Source of the DNA: Oscillospiraceae bacterium | GTDB taxonomy: Bacteria > Bacillota > Clostridia > Oscillospirales > Acutalibacteraceae | Reading direction: 5' to 3' | Length of the DNA: 5,644 bases | NCBI GenBank assembly: GCA_902797915.1 | Contig: CADBUK010000110.1 | Span: 1-5,644 of the forward strand | Shown: positions 4,762 to 5,644 of the stretch, piece after piece | Layout: the number at the start of each line of letters is the position of its first letter | How positions within the stretch are numbered: the first letter of the stretch is position 1 | Program-made: the position numbers and the translations under genes | The notes under the pieces: model-generated | Told to the model about the DNA's origin: nothing | The model's input: only the letters and a program-made list of their open reading frames with translations | The model's database searches: none

Positions 4762-5588
4762 TATATCAAAATAAGATTAACATAAGTATTTTTCAGCGGA
4801 GCGTTGTAAACAAGCGAAGTAATGATTTTCTCTCCCTCGTCACAGGCAAATTCGGGCATATACGCCTTTAAATGCTCTGTGCCGAACATATCGCAAAGCG
4901 CTCCGCTAAACTGTTTTAATTGTTTAACCGAAAGGTTTGTTTCCGTAATAATCAGCGCGTTATTTTCGGGCGCAGCCATAATAAAATATTCTTCGCCGTT
5001 CAGCTTAACTGAAAACGTTTTTCCCGAAAAATATTCGTTTTCCTCCACGCACCATTTCAGATGCCTGTCGCTCCACTTGGCGTACGGCAAATGTGAAAAT
5101 GCAAAATTACGCATACGGTTGTATTCGGCGGGCGACAGGGGAGCTGCGGATACAGGCTTAATTTCGCTCGGGATAATAGTTATCAGCCTTAAATATGAAT
5201 CAGGCTTAAAGCCAAGCCTTTCGTAATAACTAATATGGTCCGAATCGGAAGGCTTTAGAAATAACGCGTATCCTCTTTGGCTTTCCTCTTTTATCACATA
5301 TTTCATCAGTTCGGTAAAACAGCCGTTTCTGCGGTTTTCGGGCAGCGTACAGCCTGCATAGAGCAGCTTTGCCGCAATTTGCTCTTCACCCGCTGCAAAG
5401 CAGCAGTCCATTGCGTGAACCATACTTATCGGCGTATTGTTTACTTCGTAAACGAAAGTTTCAATATGCTCAAAATTTTCTTTATAAAAAAGCTTAATGT
5501 AATCCTCTTCATCGGAAAAGCTTGATTTCCAAATGGTGCACAGCGCGGGAATGTCCCGCTTTTCAGCAAGTCGGATACCGTCTGCCAT
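4761..5588 (-). CDS. GNAT-family N-acetyltransferase, two-domain (Eis-like)
   Basis: This 275-residue cytoplasmic protein has an N-terminal GNAT domain: IRLAEKRDIPALCTIWKSSF (5-24) is the first strand and helix, and LYAGCTLPENRRNGCFTELM (76-95) is motif A with the acetyl-CoA loop at R86-G89. The last loop position is Phe where Gly or Ala is usual. YALFLKPSDSDHISYYERLG (107-126) is the following strand and helix with the GF pair. From about 150 a second domain, probably a degenerate GNAT repeat, runs to the C-terminus, as in Eis-like proteins (usually near 400 residues, so this one is short). Transfer of acetyl from acetyl-CoA to an amine is expected; the substrate is unknown. The start is backed by GGAGGTGGAG just upstream. 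The preceding gene stops one base before this ATG and the phosphatase gene follows after 15 bases, so all three likely form one operon. Confidence 0.9.
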   Translation of the reverse strand: MADGIRLAEKRDIPALCTIWKSSFSDEEDYIKLFYKENFEHIETFVYEVNNTPISMVHAMDCCFAAGEEQIAAKLLYAGCTLPENRRNGCFTELMKYVIKEESQRGYALFLKPSDSDHISYYERLGFKPDSYLRLITIIPSEIKPVSAAPLSPAEYNRMRNFAFSHLPYAKWSDRHLKWCVEENEYFSGKTFSVKLNGEEYFIMAAPENNALIITETNLSVKQLKQFSGALCDMFGTEHLKAYMPEFACDEGEKIITSLVYNAPLKNTYVNLILI

Positions 5589-5589
5589 T

Positions 5590-5643
5590 TTACTCCACCT
5601 CCACTGTAAGAGTGTTGAAGCCGGAGTATTTGCGGTAAAAGAA
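5590..5643 (-). CDS. C-terminal end of an unidentified gene (17 codons)
   Basis: Reading in from the right edge, one frame encodes FFYRKYSGFNTLTVEVE and stops at TAA (5590-5592), one base before the acetyltransferase ATG. The alternating hydrophobic/polar tail looks like a final beta strand. The near-contact of stop and start, and the downstream ribosome binding site lying inside these codons, are typical of a coupled operon gene. Too little is visible to name the family. Confidence 0.55.
   Translation of the reverse strand, partial: FFYRKYSGFNTLTVEVE
5593..5602 (-). promoter_or_regulatory. Strong ribosome binding site of the acetyltransferase gene
   Basis: GGAGGTGGAG on the - strand contains a perfect GGAGG nine bases from the ATG at 5588, with a second GGAG closer in. 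It lies in the last codons of the preceding gene. Confidence 0.75.
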
Positions 5644-5644
5644 C

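Overview
The window looks like ordinary chromosome of a low-to-mid G+C Clostridia, most likely an Oscillospiraceae/Ruminococcus-type gut Firmicute. The pointers are strong GGAGG-type ribosome binding sites, a SpoIIE-type phosphatase fused to an RsbW-like ATPase domain, a short lipoprotein with a Thr/Glu-rich linker, and a CDF transporter whose closest remembered relatives are clostridial. This is judged from protein character and was not tested by a search.

Layout. On the + strand, bases 2-888 hold the end of an alpha/beta hydrolase gene. Its stop overlaps the start (ATGA) of a small lipoprotein gene with a cyclophilin-like domain. On the - strand, reading from the right edge, come the last 17 codons of an unidentified gene, a GNAT acetyltransferase and a membrane-anchored PP2C phosphatase, tightly packed as one operon that ends in an intrinsic terminator. 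Next is a CDF-family metal transporter with its own extended -10 promoter, whose upstream part lies in that terminator.

The two gene sets converge on about 500 bp without a convincing gene (889-1391), and this is the most unusual part of the window. It holds a clean 3' half of a tRNA gene (T arm, acceptor strand, encoded CCA) with no 5' half, followed by a perfect 17-bp hairpin. Exactly 197 bp on, a shorter copy of the same tRNA end is followed by a second hairpin. The two hairpins differ at three base pairs, and all three changes are compensatory. An inverted copy of the T arm and several palindromes lie between the copies. This looks like a small tRNA-derived repeat element or the remains of an attachment site, and the hairpins probably also act as terminators between the converging transcripts.

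Function. The phosphatase should sense an extracellular cue through its periplasmic-side domain and set the phosphorylation state of a STAS-type anti-anti-sigma factor; no such partner is visible in the window. The CDF protein probably exports a divalent metal, perhaps manganese judging from its four site residues. Apart from the repeat region I see no good case for an undescribed system.
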